The position numbers were made by a program, and so were the translations under genes. A stretch of DNA of 44,847 nucleotides from an uncultured Clostridia bacterium (lineage in GTDB: Bacteria; Bacillota; Clostridia; TANB77; CAG-508). The stretch lies in contig CALXAP010000003.1 of the NCBI GenBank assembly GCA_944386325.1, forward strand, positions 66,488-111,334, read 5' to 3'. Below, in pieces: positions 1 through 8,354 of this stretch (its first letter is position 1; each line of letters starts with the position of its first letter). The notes below the pieces were generated by a model. That model was not told the origin of the DNA, searched no databases, and saw nothing but the letters and a program-made list of their open reading frames with translations.

Positions 1-243
1 CATAATTATAGAAATGGGATGTTTTTTTCAGATAATAAGAAAATAGCAGTTGGAGATAAGATATATATTACAGATGTATCAGGACAAAGACTTACATATA
101 TAGTATATAATACATATGAAACAACAGCAGAAGATTCTGATTACATGGTTAGAGATACAGGTGGAGCAATAGAAATATCACTATCAACATGTACAGATTA
201 CGATTCTTCAAGAAGAATAATTATATGGGCAAGAGCAGAATAA
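1..243 (+). CDS. Sortase, C-terminal part (5' end outside window)
   Basis: This is the last 81 codons of a sortase open from the first base in frame 1. The first codons read HNYRNGMFF, which is the catalytic-His region, and the end carries the catalytic LSTCTDYDSSRR stretch with the Cys and Arg of the sortase active site. Sortases are membrane-anchored extracellular transpeptidases that join surface proteins to the envelope. Over the region visible, only about nine residues differ from the third sortase (1102-1800), so copies one and three are recent duplicates, with the middle copy more divergent. The N-terminal anchor is not visible. Confidence 0.85.
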   Translation, partial: HNYRNGMFFSDNKKIAVGDKIYITDVSGQRLTYIVYNTYETTAEDSDYMVRDTGGAIEISLSTCTDYDSSRRIIIWARAE

Positions 244-248
244 TTTAT

Positions 249-279
249 AACAAGATACCAATATATTTTGGTATCTTTT
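249..279 (+). terminator. Intrinsic terminator between sortase genes
   Basis: AAGATACCAA and TTGGTATCTT form a 10-bp stem over a short AT loop, followed by TTTT. It lies directly after the first sortase stop and only about 12 nt before the next gene's ribosome binding site, so it could also attenuate read-through into that gene. Confidence 0.7.
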
Positions 280-303
280 GTGGTATTAAAAAGGAGAATA
301 TTT

Positions 304-1035
304 ATGAAAAATAAATATAATAAATTTTTAACAATATTATTTGTACTTATCATTATTGGATTAGTAGTGTTAATAGGATTCTGGATATATGATAGATATC
401 AAGAAAAAACTGTTACAGAAGATGCTACAGCAGCAGTTGATGAGTTTTTGCAGCTTGTAGGTGCAACTAATGTAGATAGTGTAAGTGGAGTAGAAAGTGA
501 ACAAGGTCAAATTAATCCTGAAGAAGAACAAAATCAGGATAATCAAGAAAATGAACAAGATCGAGTAACAAGTAATAAGAAAAAAACTACGTCTTCTAAA
601 AAAAATAATTCATCAACAGTGTCTTCGTTTAGTCCTACATATAAAGGATTTCCTATGGTGGGAGCAATTGAAATACCAAAAACAAAAATAAAATATCCAA
701 TATTAGCAGAGGTTACAAAAAAATCAATAGAAAAGTCTGTTGCAGTGTTTTATAGTCCAGGTATAAATCAATTAGGAAATACAATTATAATGGGACATAA
801 TTATAGAAATGGATTATTCTTTTCTAAAAATAAAAACTTAGAGATTGGAGATAAAATATATATTACAGATTTAAGTGGAAATAGATTAGAATATACAATA
901 TATGATAAATATGAAACAAGTGAGTCAGATTCAAGTTATTTAACTTTAGAGACAAATGGAACAATAGAGGTTACTCTTGCAACATGTACAGATTATGATA
1001 CATCAAGGAGAATAATTATACGTGCAAGGGCATAA
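304..1035 (+). CDS. Sortase (class B/D-like), second of three tandem copies
   Basis: A 243-aa sortase. An N-terminal hydrophobic anchor (about residues 8-30) is followed by a long polar linker rich in Glu, Gln, Asn, Ser and Lys, then the sortase barrel. Catalytic His is in MGHNYRNGLFF, Cys in LATCTDYDTSRR, with Arg just after it. The ATG at 304 is chosen because AAGGAG lies 6-10 nt upstream; an earlier in-frame start at 268 has no such site. The linker is much longer than in the third copy, and this is the most divergent of the three. No LPXTG-like substrate gene is in the window, so the target is unknown. Sorting class is uncertain. Confidence 0.85.
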   Translation: MKNKYNKFLTILFVLIIIGLVVLIGFWIYDRYQEKTVTEDATAAVDEFLQLVGATNVDSVSGVESEQGQINPEEEQNQDNQENEQDRVTSNKKKTTSSKKNNSSTVSSFSPTYKGFPMVGAIEIPKTKIKYPILAEVTKKSIEKSVAVFYSPGINQLGNTIIMGHNYRNGLFFSKNKNLEIGDKIYITDLSGNRLEYTIYDKYETSESDSSYLTLETNGTIEVTLATCTDYDTSRRIIIRARA

Positions 1036-1101
1036 AATTTTAGGAAAAGTAGAAAAAAATGTATAAATATGTTATAATATATATGTTAGGAGTTGATGTT
1101 T

Positions 1102-1800
1102 ATGAGTAGTAGATTTAGTATGATGAACAGTAAACATAGTAAAATTATGACAATAATACTTATTGTTGTTATAGTAGCTATATTAATATTATTAGGATTT
1201 TGGGCATATGATGTTTATAAAGAATATAATACTTTTGAAGATACAGAACAACCTGTAGAAGAATTTCAACATCAATCTGGTATGACAAATAATAATACAC
1301 AAACAGAAAATAATACAATAATGGGAAATGTAACAAATCCATATGATAATATAGGCTCAGTTTCAGAAAATGTAATACAACCTTCATCAGGAGTGCAAAC
1401 ATATAAAGGATTTGTTAAAGTAGGAAGAATAGAAATACCAAAAACAAATGTAGATCTACCTGTATTAGCAGAAGTAACTAAAGAGTCAATAGAGACATCA
1501 GTTGCTATTTTATATGGACCAGGATTAAACAAACCTGGAAATACAGTTATAGTTGGACATAATTATAGAAATGGAATGTTTTTCTCAGATAATAAGAAGA
1601 TTGCTATAGGAGATAAAATATATATTACAGATTTAGAAGGTAAAAGAGTTACATATATAGTATACAATACATATGAAACAACAGCAGAGGATTCAGATTA
1701 CATGACAAGAGATACAAATGGTGCAATGGAAATATCATTATCAACATGTACAGATTATGATTCTTCAAGAAGAATTATAATTTGGGCAAAAGCTGAATAA
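1102..1800 (+). CDS. Sortase (class B/D-like), third of three tandem copies
   Basis: A 232-aa sortase with an N-terminal membrane anchor (about residues 13-35), a linker of about 50 polar residues and the catalytic barrel. Active-site segments are VGHNYRNGMFF (His) and LSTCTDYDSSRR (Cys, Arg). The ATG at 1102 follows AGGAG at 1088-1092 with normal spacing; ATG 1096 and TTG 1093 are in-frame alternatives. A TATAAT at 1073-1078 suggests its own promoter, although the -35 is weak. It is near-identical over the last 74 residues to the truncated copy at the window start. Confidence 0.85.
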   Translation: MSSRFSMMNSKHSKIMTIILIVVIVAILILLGFWAYDVYKEYNTFEDTEQPVEEFQHQSGMTNNNTQTENNTIMGNVTNPYDNIGSVSENVIQPSSGVQTYKGFVKVGRIEIPKTNVDLPVLAEVTKESIETSVAILYGPGLNKPGNTVIVGHNYRNGMFFSDNKKIAIGDKIYITDLEGKRVTYIVYNTYETTAEDSDYMTRDTNGAMEISLSTCTDYDSSRRIIIWAKAE

Positions 1801-1820
1801 TTATAATGTAAATAAGTAGT

Positions 1821-1860
1821 AAAAATGAATTAAGAAAAATAATTTCTTAGTTCATTTTTA
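1821..1860 (+). terminator. Intrinsic terminator after sortase cluster
   Basis: A 17-bp stem (5' arm AAAAATGAATTAAGAAA, 3' arm ending TTCATTTTT, one G-U pair) with a tiny AT loop closes the sortase cluster. Confidence 0.85.
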
Positions 1861-1943
1861 TTGATTTTATGTAAATTATAATGTATAATAATTATTGGAA
1901 AATTTTTTATATTTATATTATATTCTCACAAGGAGGAATAACT

Positions 1944-3773
1944 ATGTATATTAATAATGCTAAAATCGTGATGCATCCTGTATTCGGTGAAATACGGATA
2001 GGGGAAAAATTTGAAAAAGTTTTGAGTTTACCAGTATTTGTGAGACTGTCTCATAAGAGTCAGTTAGGAACTAAGGCATTGTCTGGAATAATAAATGCAA
2101 AACATACAAGGCTTATGCATTCAATTGGTGTAATGTATTTAGTAGATTTTGCTTTAAAGTGTATCAAAGAAAATGTAAAGGAGTTTTTTCCATTAAATGA
2201 AAGAGAAATAGAAGTATTAAAATTGGCAGCATTAGGTCATGATTTAGGTCATTTGGCATTCTCACATTCTATGGAGAATATAGAAACTAAATCACATGAA
2301 GAGCGGACTATTGAATGTTTTCTGATTAATGCAAACGAAATAAATCAAATTTTTGGATATGACATTACATCATCAGTATTAAGATTTTATGAAAATAAAG
2401 TTCAGGAAAATACTATTGATGAAGTTGATATTCAAAAAATTTTAAGTTTTAGAAATTTGCTAATAGGTGATTTAGATTGTGACAGAATGGAGTACATGTC
2501 AACAGATAACTTTTTGGTAAATGGCAAAAAAACAGATTTTGTAAAGATATTAAAGCATTTAAGTATATCTTCAAAAAATGAAAAAATAACATTGGTGTAT
2601 GACCAAAAGGTCTTACCTATAATAGTTAACATGTTGTATGATCGATATGTTTTATATGATAATATGTATTATAGTGCTGGCTTAAAATTATCAGAGATGA
2701 TAGTTAGAAAATATATTGAACTAGAAAAAATTCCAGAAAATCAAATTGAGCTAATGCAAGAATATGATTTATTGTGCAAATTAGACTCATATCTAGATTC
2801 TTATTGTTTACCTAGATATAAAAGAGTTGCTGAAGCATTATTACAGGGAAAAATTGAAGATTGCTTAATTATTAGAATAAAAGATAATGAACAATTTCGA
2901 TTTTTCTTAAGAAGATTAGAAGATATACTGGGAAATTCAAAAGAAATTTTTATGAATATTGATAGAAAAAAATTATGTATATGTAGTAAGGAAAATGAAA
3001 TATATATAAGAGATGAAAATGGGGTTATAAAAAATATAAAACATTTTAAAGAAGCAATGTTCATTACAAATCAACCAGTAATTAATTATAACTATGTTAT
3101 GATTGATTTAAAAAATAGTCCAGATTTAAATGAAAAACAAAAAATAAAAATACGAGAACTTTTTAATGAAGCACATGTAAAAATAAAGAAAAGATTTAAA
3201 TGTGTTTCTAATAATAGAACATTAAATGATTTTTCACATATTTTAGAAATGTATAATTCTAAGAATAAACAGTATAATAAAGAAGAAATTGAATACTATT
3301 ATAAAATAGAAAATTCAATAGATAAAGTTATTTTAAAATATGTAAAATCAAAAAATGGAGAAGATTGTGCAATTATTCAGATATTTCAAAATGATGGTTT
3401 TGATTTTATAAAATATTATGAAAGTAAATTTTACAATTGCAAAACCAAAAAAGAAATATTAGAGTATGCAAACACAATTTTAAAGTATAAAGGATTAGAA
3501 TTGATAGAAGAAAACAAGTTATTAGATGAAGATGTTATTGTTTATAAAATAACATCAAGTGTTATATTGGAGGATAAAGAAAACAATTATGTAATTAAGC
3601 TAAGTTGTATTAATTCTAATTCTATAAATGAAAAAATGAGAATAAAAAATGTTGTATTAGAAGCAGAATTGATAAAAGGAAATGAAATAGCATTAGCTTA
3701 TTTGCAAAAAGACTTAGAAAAATTTGGCTATTATGAAGTTAAGAAAAGTTTATACGAGTGGTTGGGAATATAA
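1944..3773 (+). CDS. HD-domain phosphohydrolase, dGTPase/SAMHD1-like
   Basis: A 609-aa soluble protein. The N-terminal third has the metal-binding HD signature of the dNTP triphosphohydrolase/SAMHD1 superfamily: KHTRLMHSIG (residues 53-62), then LGHDLGHLAFSH (residues 97-108), and downstream GDLDCDRMEYMSTDNF, corresponding to the usual D-x-D-R-x-x-Y element. The remaining ~350 residues are Lys/Glu/Ile-rich and not recognised. The start is ATG 1944, 7 nt after AGGAGG at 1931-1936; the open frame extends upstream to 1881 without a ribosome site. Family members hydrolyse nucleotides or dNTPs. The substrate here cannot be read from sequence, and a defence-type nucleotide depletion role is possible but unproven. 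It is a single-gene unit. Confidence 0.8.
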   Translation: MYINNAKIVMHPVFGEIRIGEKFEKVLSLPVFVRLSHKSQLGTKALSGIINAKHTRLMHSIGVMYLVDFALKCIKENVKEFFPLNEREIEVLKLAALGHDLGHLAFSHSMENIETKSHEERTIECFLINANEINQIFGYDITSSVLRFYENKVQENTIDEVDIQKILSFRNLLIGDLDCDRMEYMSTDNFLVNGKKTDFVKILKHLSISSKNEKITLVYDQKVLPIIVNMLYDRYVLYDNMYYSAGLKLSEMIVRKYIELEKIPENQIELMQEYDLLCKLDSYLDSYCLPRYKRVAEALLQGKIEDCLIIRIKDNEQFRFFLRRLEDILGNSKEIFMNIDRKKLCICSKENEIYIRDENGVIKNIKHFKEAMFITNQPVINYNYVMIDLKNSPDLNEKQKIKIRELFNEAHVKIKKRFKCVSNNRTLNDFSHILEMYNSKNKQYNKEEIEYYYKIENSIDKVILKYVKSKNGEDCAIIQIFQNDGFDFIKYYESKFYNCKTKKEILEYANTILKYKGLELIEENKLLDEDVIVYKITSSVILEDKENNYVIKLSCINSNSINEKMRIKNVVLEAELIKGNEIALAYLQKDLEKFGYYEVKKSLYEWLGI

Positions 3774-3870
3774 TATAAAAAATTATGATTAATTAAGAAT
3801 AATGAGAAAATTAGTTCTTTTTAATTAATATATTTTCTTTGAATATATTATAAAAAAGCTGATTTTCAAT

Positions 3871-3911
3871 AAAAAATAACATGAGATTAAAAAATTTCAT
3901 GTTATTTTTTT
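3871..3911 (+). terminator. Intrinsic terminator after HD gene
   Basis: A 14-bp stem AAAAAATAACATGA / TCATGTTATTTTTT with a 12-nt loop and T tract. The spacer 3774-3870 holds nothing else recognised. Confidence 0.85.
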
Positions 3912-3920
3912 ATTAATCTA

Positions 3921-3949
3921 TTGACAAATATAAATAAAATGGGTAAAAT
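3921..3949 (+). promoter_or_regulatory. Sigma-70 promoter of tRNA pair
   Basis: TTGACA at 3921-3926 and TAAAAT at 3944-3949 with a 17-nt spacer lie about 30 nt upstream of tRNA-His. Confidence 0.8.
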
Positions 3950-3977
3950 ATATAACAGACTACGGAGTCTTAATTGT

Positions 3978-4055
3978 GGTGGATGTAGCTCAGTTGGTTA
4001 GAGCGCTAGTTTGTGGCACTAGAGGCCGTGGGTTCGAGTCCCATCTTCCACCCCA
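3978..4055 (+). tRNA. tRNA-His (GTG)
   Basis: Cloverleaf with anticodon GTG in loop TTGTGGC, T arm around GGTTCGAGTCCC and encoded CCA. The extra 5' G (G-1, position 3978) opposite C73 is the histidine identity hallmark. The acceptor stem has one apparent T-T mismatch at the 6-67 pair. Confidence 0.95.
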
Positions 4056-4075
4056 TAAATAGATAAATTTAATAT

Positions 4076-4151
4076 TGGGGTGTAGCCAAGTGGTAAGGCA
4101 CCAGACTTTGACTCTGGCATTTCGGCGGTTCGAATCCTCCCACCCCAGCCA
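4076..4151 (+). tRNA. tRNA-Gln (TTG)
   Basis: Cloverleaf with acceptor TGGGGTG / CACCCCA, anticodon TTG within loop CTTTGAC, T loop TTCGAAT and encoded GCCA. Co-transcribed with tRNA-His 20 nt upstream. Confidence 0.95.
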
Positions 4152-4155
4152 ATTA

Positions 4156-4198
4156 AAAAATAAGAATTAGGTATTTTTATACTTAATTCTTATTTTCT
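4156..4198 (+). terminator. tRNA operon terminator
   Basis: A perfect 13-bp stem AAAATAAGAATTA / TAATTCTTATTTT with a 14-nt loop closes the two-tRNA unit. Confidence 0.8.
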
Positions 4199-4225
4199 GT
4201 TATTATTCACAGCTAAGCTTTATAT

Positions 4226-4405
4226 GTTCAACTTTTTGAGAAATAGCTCTGTATGTCGAGCAAACAATGTTCGCCACTACATCTATTAGATTTTTTACAA
4301 TTTATAAACATGTTAAAATATTACAAATTCTTAAATATCGTATTGAGCCAAAAAATTTATGAATTATTATTATATCAAAATCATTAGCGAGAATTGTAGA
4401 ATTTG
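4226..4405. repeat. Dispersed intergenic repeat, copy A (with ~45-bp insertion)
   Basis: Most of the 340-nt gap before the DUF362 gene is a degenerate repeat. Read on the + strand it matches the reverse complement of 7036-7170 in blocks: TTGAGAAATA, a broken version of the palindrome GGGCGAACAATGTTCGCCC, CAAATTCTTAAATAT, TTGAGCC and TATATCAAAATC. About 45 bp (about 4278-4321) between the palindrome and the third block are absent from copy B. No protein-coding gene is seen here. Confidence 0.75.
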
Positions 4406-4491
4406 TTTTGGAAGAAAATAAAAAATTTATTAAATACATAGTTAAATAATGAAAATTGTGATATATTAATAAATGAAAGGAATGATTTAAT

Positions 4492-5376
4492 ATGGAAAAA
4501 GCAAAAGTATATTTTATTAAGGATATTACTCCAGAAAATGTAGTAAAAATATTTGAAAGATTAGGAAAAGCATTACCAGGAAAAATAGCGGTTAAAGTTC
4601 ATTCTGGAGAAAAAGGAAATCAAAATTATTTACATCCAGAATTTATGAAACCAATTGTAGAACACGTTAAGGGAACTATTGTAGAATGTAATACTGCATA
4701 TGAAGGTGCAAGAAACTATACAGATAAACACAAAAAATTATTAGAAGAACATGAATGGAGTAAGTATTTTAATGTAGATATTATGGATGAGGAAGAACCA
4801 GATTTGGTACTTAATATTCCAAATGGTAAGATTTTAAAGGAAAATTTTGTAGGAAAACATATGCAAAATTATGACTCAATGCTTGTTATATCACATTTTA
4901 AAGGACATCCAATGGGAGGATATGGTGGAGCATTAAAGCAATTGTCAATTGGATGTGCTTCATCTGAAGGAAAATCTTGGATACATTCAGCTGGAAAGTT
5001 AAAAGACCAAACAATATTATGGGATAATCTACCAGAGCAGAATAAATTTTTAGAATCAATGGCAGATAGTGCATCATCAGTAGTAGAATATTTTAAAGGA
5101 AATATGGCATTTATTAATATTATGTGTAATATGTCTGTTGATTGTGATTGCTGTGCAGTAGCAGAAGATCCTTGTATGAAGGACATAGGAATACTTGCAT
5201 CACTTGATCCAATAGCAATAGATCAAGCTTGTATAGATTTGGTAAATAAATCAGATGATCCTGGAAAGGAGCATTTCTTAGAAAGAGTAAATTCAAGAAA
5301 TGGTATTCATACAATAGAAGCTGCAGCTGAACTAGGATTTGGCAGTAGAGAATATGAACTAATAAATATAGATTAA
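4492..5376 (+). CDS. DUF362 domain protein
   Basis: A 294-aa soluble protein of the DUF362 family. It shows IAVKVHSGEKGNQNYLHPE near the start, the Gly-rich SHFKGHPMGGYGGALKQLSIG in the middle, and a Cys cluster CNMSVDCDCCAVAEDPCMKD near residues 210-235, followed by DPIAIDQACIDLV. DUF362 proteins often occur with 4Fe-4S ferredoxin domains and are presumed redox proteins; no separate CxxCxxC ferredoxin domain is fused here, but the Cys cluster could bind metal. ATG 4492 follows GAAAGGAATG. Single-gene unit ending in its own terminator. Substrate and reaction unknown. Confidence 0.85.
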   Translation: MEKAKVYFIKDITPENVVKIFERLGKALPGKIAVKVHSGEKGNQNYLHPEFMKPIVEHVKGTIVECNTAYEGARNYTDKHKKLLEEHEWSKYFNVDIMDEEEPDLVLNIPNGKILKENFVGKHMQNYDSMLVISHFKGHPMGGYGGALKQLSIGCASSEGKSWIHSAGKLKDQTILWDNLPEQNKFLESMADSASSVVEYFKGNMAFINIMCNMSVDCDCCAVAEDPCMKDIGILASLDPIAIDQACIDLVNKSDDPGKEHFLERVNSRNGIHTIEAAAELGFGSREYELINID

Positions 5377-5387
5377 TATTATGTATT

Positions 5388-5430
5388 ATTATAAAGTGGA
5401 TGTAGAAATAATTATATCCACTTTTATAAT
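5388..5430 (+). terminator. Intrinsic terminator after DUF362 gene
   Basis: Stem ATAAAGTGGAT / ATCCACTTTTAT with an approximately 14-nt loop. Confidence 0.75.
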
Positions 5431-5493
5431 TGCAAAAATTATATTTTTCAATTATAATATTATAGAATATAATTGAAAGGATTTTGATAATAT

Positions 5494-6174
5494 ATGAAAA
5501 AAGTTGGTAATATACTATGGGGAATAGTTCTTATAGTAATAGGTGTAATTTTTGCTTTAAATGCACTTGATATTACATCTATTGATATATTTTTTGATGG
5601 GTGGTGGACATTGTTTATTATTATACCAAGTTTTATAGGATTAATAAAAAATGATAATAAGACTTGGAGTATAATATGGTTAATAATTGGTATCTTAATT
5701 TTATTAAGTGTACAAAATATAATATCGTTTGATATTATAGGTAAGCTTTTAATTCCAATTGTTTTAGTAATAATAGGATTGAGTTTAATATTTAGAGATA
5801 CAATTAATAAAAGAGTAAGTGACAAGATAAAAACTTTAAATGCTAGTGGTGAAAAAGAAGAGTATTGTTCAACTTTTGGTTCACAGAATGTAAATTTTTC
5901 AGGAAAAGATTTTAATGGAGCAAATGTTGATGCAATATTTGGAAGTGTAGATTTAAATTTGGAAAATTCAACTGTATTAGAAGATAAAGTAATTAATGCT
6001 ACAGCAGTTTTTGGAAAAATAGAAATAACAGCACCAAGTAATGTTAATATAAAAGTAAAATCAACTCCAATATTTGGTTCAACTCAAAATAAAATAAAAA
6101 AACAATATGATGAACATATACCAACAATTTATATAAATAGTGTTGCTATATTTGGAGGAGTTGATATAAAATGA
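5494..6174 (+). CDS. LiaF-like membrane protein (DUF5668 + LiaF C-terminal domain)
   Basis: A 226-aa protein with four predicted membrane segments (about 5-25, 34-50, 55-75, 80-98) followed by a beta-rich soluble domain containing repeated phenylalanine-glycine turns (STFGSQNV, AIFGSVDL, AVFGKIEI, PIFGSTQN, AIFGGVDIK). This is the architecture of LiaF/cell-wall-active-antibiotic-response proteins. In LiaFSR systems LiaF restrains the LiaS kinase, but no kinase or regulator gene is adjacent. The next gene overlaps it by 4 nt (ATGA), giving a two-gene envelope operon. The ribosome site GAAAGGA is rather far (about 12 nt) from the ATG. Confidence 0.75.
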   Translation: MKKVGNILWGIVLIVIGVIFALNALDITSIDIFFDGWWTLFIIIPSFIGLIKNDNKTWSIIWLIIGILILLSVQNIISFDIIGKLLIPIVLVIIGLSLIFRDTINKRVSDKIKTLNASGEKEEYCSTFGSQNVNFSGKDFNGANVDAIFGSVDLNLENSTVLEDKVINATAVFGKIEITAPSNVNIKVKSTPIFGSTQNKIKKQYDEHIPTIYINSVAIFGGVDIK

Positions 6175-7031
6175 CAGCATTTCAAAAAGTAATAAAATAT
6201 TTAGCAATAGCTTTTGCAATATATTTAATAATAATGATAGTTGGTGTAATTTTTTCGTTATTTGCAGTGATAATAGGACTAGAAAAATGGAGTAATTCTA
6301 GTAATCAAGAAATAGTAGAACATAATATTACAGAATATTCTAATGTAGAAAAATTAGATATAAAATTAGGTGTTTGTAGATTAGAAATAAAAGAGGCATC
6401 TCAAATTAAGGTGGAAACATCTGATGTAACAGATAAATTTAAATGTGAACTAAAGAATGGTACTTTAAAGATAGAAGATAATAAAATGAATACAAATATA
6501 TTTAACAATAAGGTACCAGAAGTAACTATATATATACCTAGAAATTATAAATTTAATGAAATAGATTTGGAATTAGGAGTAAATAATAGTAATATATATG
6601 AATTAAGTGGAAAAGATATAAGTATTGAATTTGGAGTAGGAAAAGCAAGAATTGATAGCTTAAATGGAGAAAAGGTAGAAATTAATGGCGGTGCAGGAGA
6701 AACAAAAATAGATAATGTTAATATAGAACATTTAGATTTAGAAGCAGGAATAGGTAGTATTGTAATTAATGGAAAAATTTTAAATAACTCAGAAATTGTT
6801 TCAGGAATTGGAAGATTGGAAGTAAATTTAGTTGGAGAAAAGGATAATTATGAATTAAGATTAGAAAGAGGAATAGGTAATCTTGAAGTAGATGGAGAAA
6901 AAGTTAGAGAAGATGAAAATATAGGAAATGGAACTATAAAAATTAGAATAGAAGCAGGAATAGGTGAGACAGAAATAAATTTTATAGAGGATAATAAACT
7001 TGAAGAATTACCATCTGGAATAGCTGCATAA
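6171..7031 (+). CDS. DUF4097-type beta-helical membrane-anchored protein
   Basis: A 286-aa protein with one N-terminal membrane segment (about residues 10-36) and an extracytoplasmic repeat region with short beta repeats of the kind LGVCRLEIKEAS, LELGVNNSNIYEL, IEFGVGKARIDSL, GAGETKIDNV, AGIGSIVING, SGIGRLEV and AGIGETEINF. This is typical of DUF4097 (putative adhesin/envelope-stress) proteins. It is translationally coupled to the LiaF-like gene through an ATGA overlap. DUF4097 and LiaF-like proteins often neighbour PspC-type envelope-stress genes, so a shared role in sensing cell-envelope damage is the best inference. The binding partner is unknown. Confidence 0.75.
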   Translation: MTAFQKVIKYLAIAFAIYLIIMIVGVIFSLFAVIIGLEKWSNSSNQEIVEHNITEYSNVEKLDIKLGVCRLEIKEASQIKVETSDVTDKFKCELKNGTLKIEDNKMNTNIFNNKVPEVTIYIPRNYKFNEIDLELGVNNSNIYELSGKDISIEFGVGKARIDSLNGEKVEINGGAGETKIDNVNIEHLDLEAGIGSIVINGKILNNSEIVSGIGRLEVNLVGEKDNYELRLERGIGNLEVDGEKVREDENIGNGTIKIRIEAGIGETEINFIEDNKLEELPSGIAA

Positions 7032-7035
7032 ATTT

Positions 7036-7170
7036 ATTACAATTTATGGCATACGATTTTGATATAGTAACATCTTATATATTTTTCGGCTCAATATAAT
7101 ATTTAAGAATTTGCAGGGGCGAACAATGTTCGCCCGAACTACAAAGTTATTTCTCAAAAGAATTGAATAT
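7036..7170. repeat. Dispersed intergenic repeat, copy B
   Basis: This starts right after the DUF4097 stop and fills much of the 307-nt gap before the cyclophilin gene. It is an inverted copy of 4226-4405 without the ~45-bp insertion. Its core is a 19-nt palindrome at 7117-7135, GGGCGAACAATGTTCGCCC, with 9-bp arms. The remainder of the gap (7171-7338) holds no recognised feature. Confidence 0.75.
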
Positions 7171-7338
7171 ACAATTATATAATATTTGAATTGTAACAAA
7201 TTGCAACCAAATAAAACTAAAATTTAAAAATAATATAGACAAATTAATTTTTTTAATATAAAATTATAAAATGATTGTAAATTATATAGAAAATGAAGAA
7301 CAAAAGAAGACTTCATTTAAAGATGGGAGATTGAGAGA

Positions 7339-8112
7339 ATGAAATTATGGAGTAAAATTTTATTAGTAATAGTATTAATAATACTTTTAGTGTTAATAGG
7401 TTTTTTAGCATATGGATATTATAATAAATTTATAGTAAAAAGAGAAAATCCTATAGTAACAATGGAAATTCAAGATTATGGAACAGTTAAAATGGAATTG
7501 TATCCAGATATGGCACCTAATACAGTAGCTAATTTTGTTAAATTAATTCAAAATGGATATTATGATGGACTAACATTTCATAGAGTAGTTCCTGGATTTA
7601 TGATTCAAGGTGGAGATAAAAAAGGTGATGGAACAGGCTCTGTTACTAAAAAAGATTTATATCCAGATTCTGATGATGAAAGTGAATACACAATACCAGG
7701 TGAATTTATAGCAAATAATTATAATAAAAATACTTTAAGATTTGAAAGAGGAGTTCTTGCAATGGCAAGAGCAGATTTTACAAGTATGAGTCCAACATTA
7801 ACAACAGAAAGTTATAATTCAGGAGGAGCACAATTCTTTATAATGGTAGAAGAAAATACTAGTTTAAACGGAACTTATGCACCTTTCGGAAGAGTTATAG
7901 AGGGAATGGATATAGTAGATAAGATAGTAAATTTGGAAACAGAAAAAGAAACTTCTGATGATGGAACAGAAACCAATACAGAAAAACCAGTAAATCCACC
8001 AGTTATAACTAAAATGACAGTAGATACTTTTGGAGTAGATTATGGTTATCCAGAAACATTAGAGCCATTTGATTATACTTCTTGGATAATGCAGATGTAT
8101 CAACAACAATAA
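7339..8112 (+). CDS. Membrane-anchored cyclophilin-type peptidyl-prolyl isomerase
   Basis: A 257-aa protein: an uncleaved-looking N-terminal hydrophobic anchor (residues 5-27), then a cyclophilin domain with the catalytic segment FHRVVPGFMIQGGD (residues 80-93, including the catalytic Arg) and the substrate-pocket segment GGAQFFIMVEE. Cyclophilins catalyse cis-trans isomerisation of X-Pro bonds during folding. The anchor places this one outside the membrane, where it would assist secreted proteins. A C-terminal extension ends in MYQQQ. The insertion between the two motifs is slightly longer than in small PpiB proteins. A single-gene unit; ribosome site GGGAGA before ATG 7339. Confidence 0.9.
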   Translation: MKLWSKILLVIVLIILLVLIGFLAYGYYNKFIVKRENPIVTMEIQDYGTVKMELYPDMAPNTVANFVKLIQNGYYDGLTFHRVVPGFMIQGGDKKGDGTGSVTKKDLYPDSDDESEYTIPGEFIANNYNKNTLRFERGVLAMARADFTSMSPTLTTESYNSGGAQFFIMVEENTSLNGTYAPFGRVIEGMDIVDKIVNLETEKETSDDGTETNTEKPVNPPVITKMTVDTFGVDYGYPETLEPFDYTSWIMQMYQQQ

Positions 8113-8126
8113 ATTATAGATAATAT

Positions 8127-8195
8127 TAAAGGGATATATAATTATGACATGTTAAAAAATTTTAATCATGAAATAATTATATATTCCTTTAAAGT
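8127..8195 (+). terminator. Long imperfect hairpin after cyclophilin gene
   Basis: An approximately 26-bp imperfect stem: 5' arm TTAAAGGGATATATAATTAT then CATG, 3' arm CATG then ATAATTATATAT and CCTTTAAA. It is much longer than the other terminators here. Confidence 0.65.
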
Positions 8196-8354
8196 TATAT
8201 AGTTGCATTTTAGAAGTATTATATATAGAAAAATTAAATATACTTTTTATATGTAACTTTCAGCATAGCACAGTCTATAAAATATAATTATTATATATTT
8301 CTAATGTATGAATATGATATAATATCTAAAAATAATAAGATTGGAGTTTTTAAA

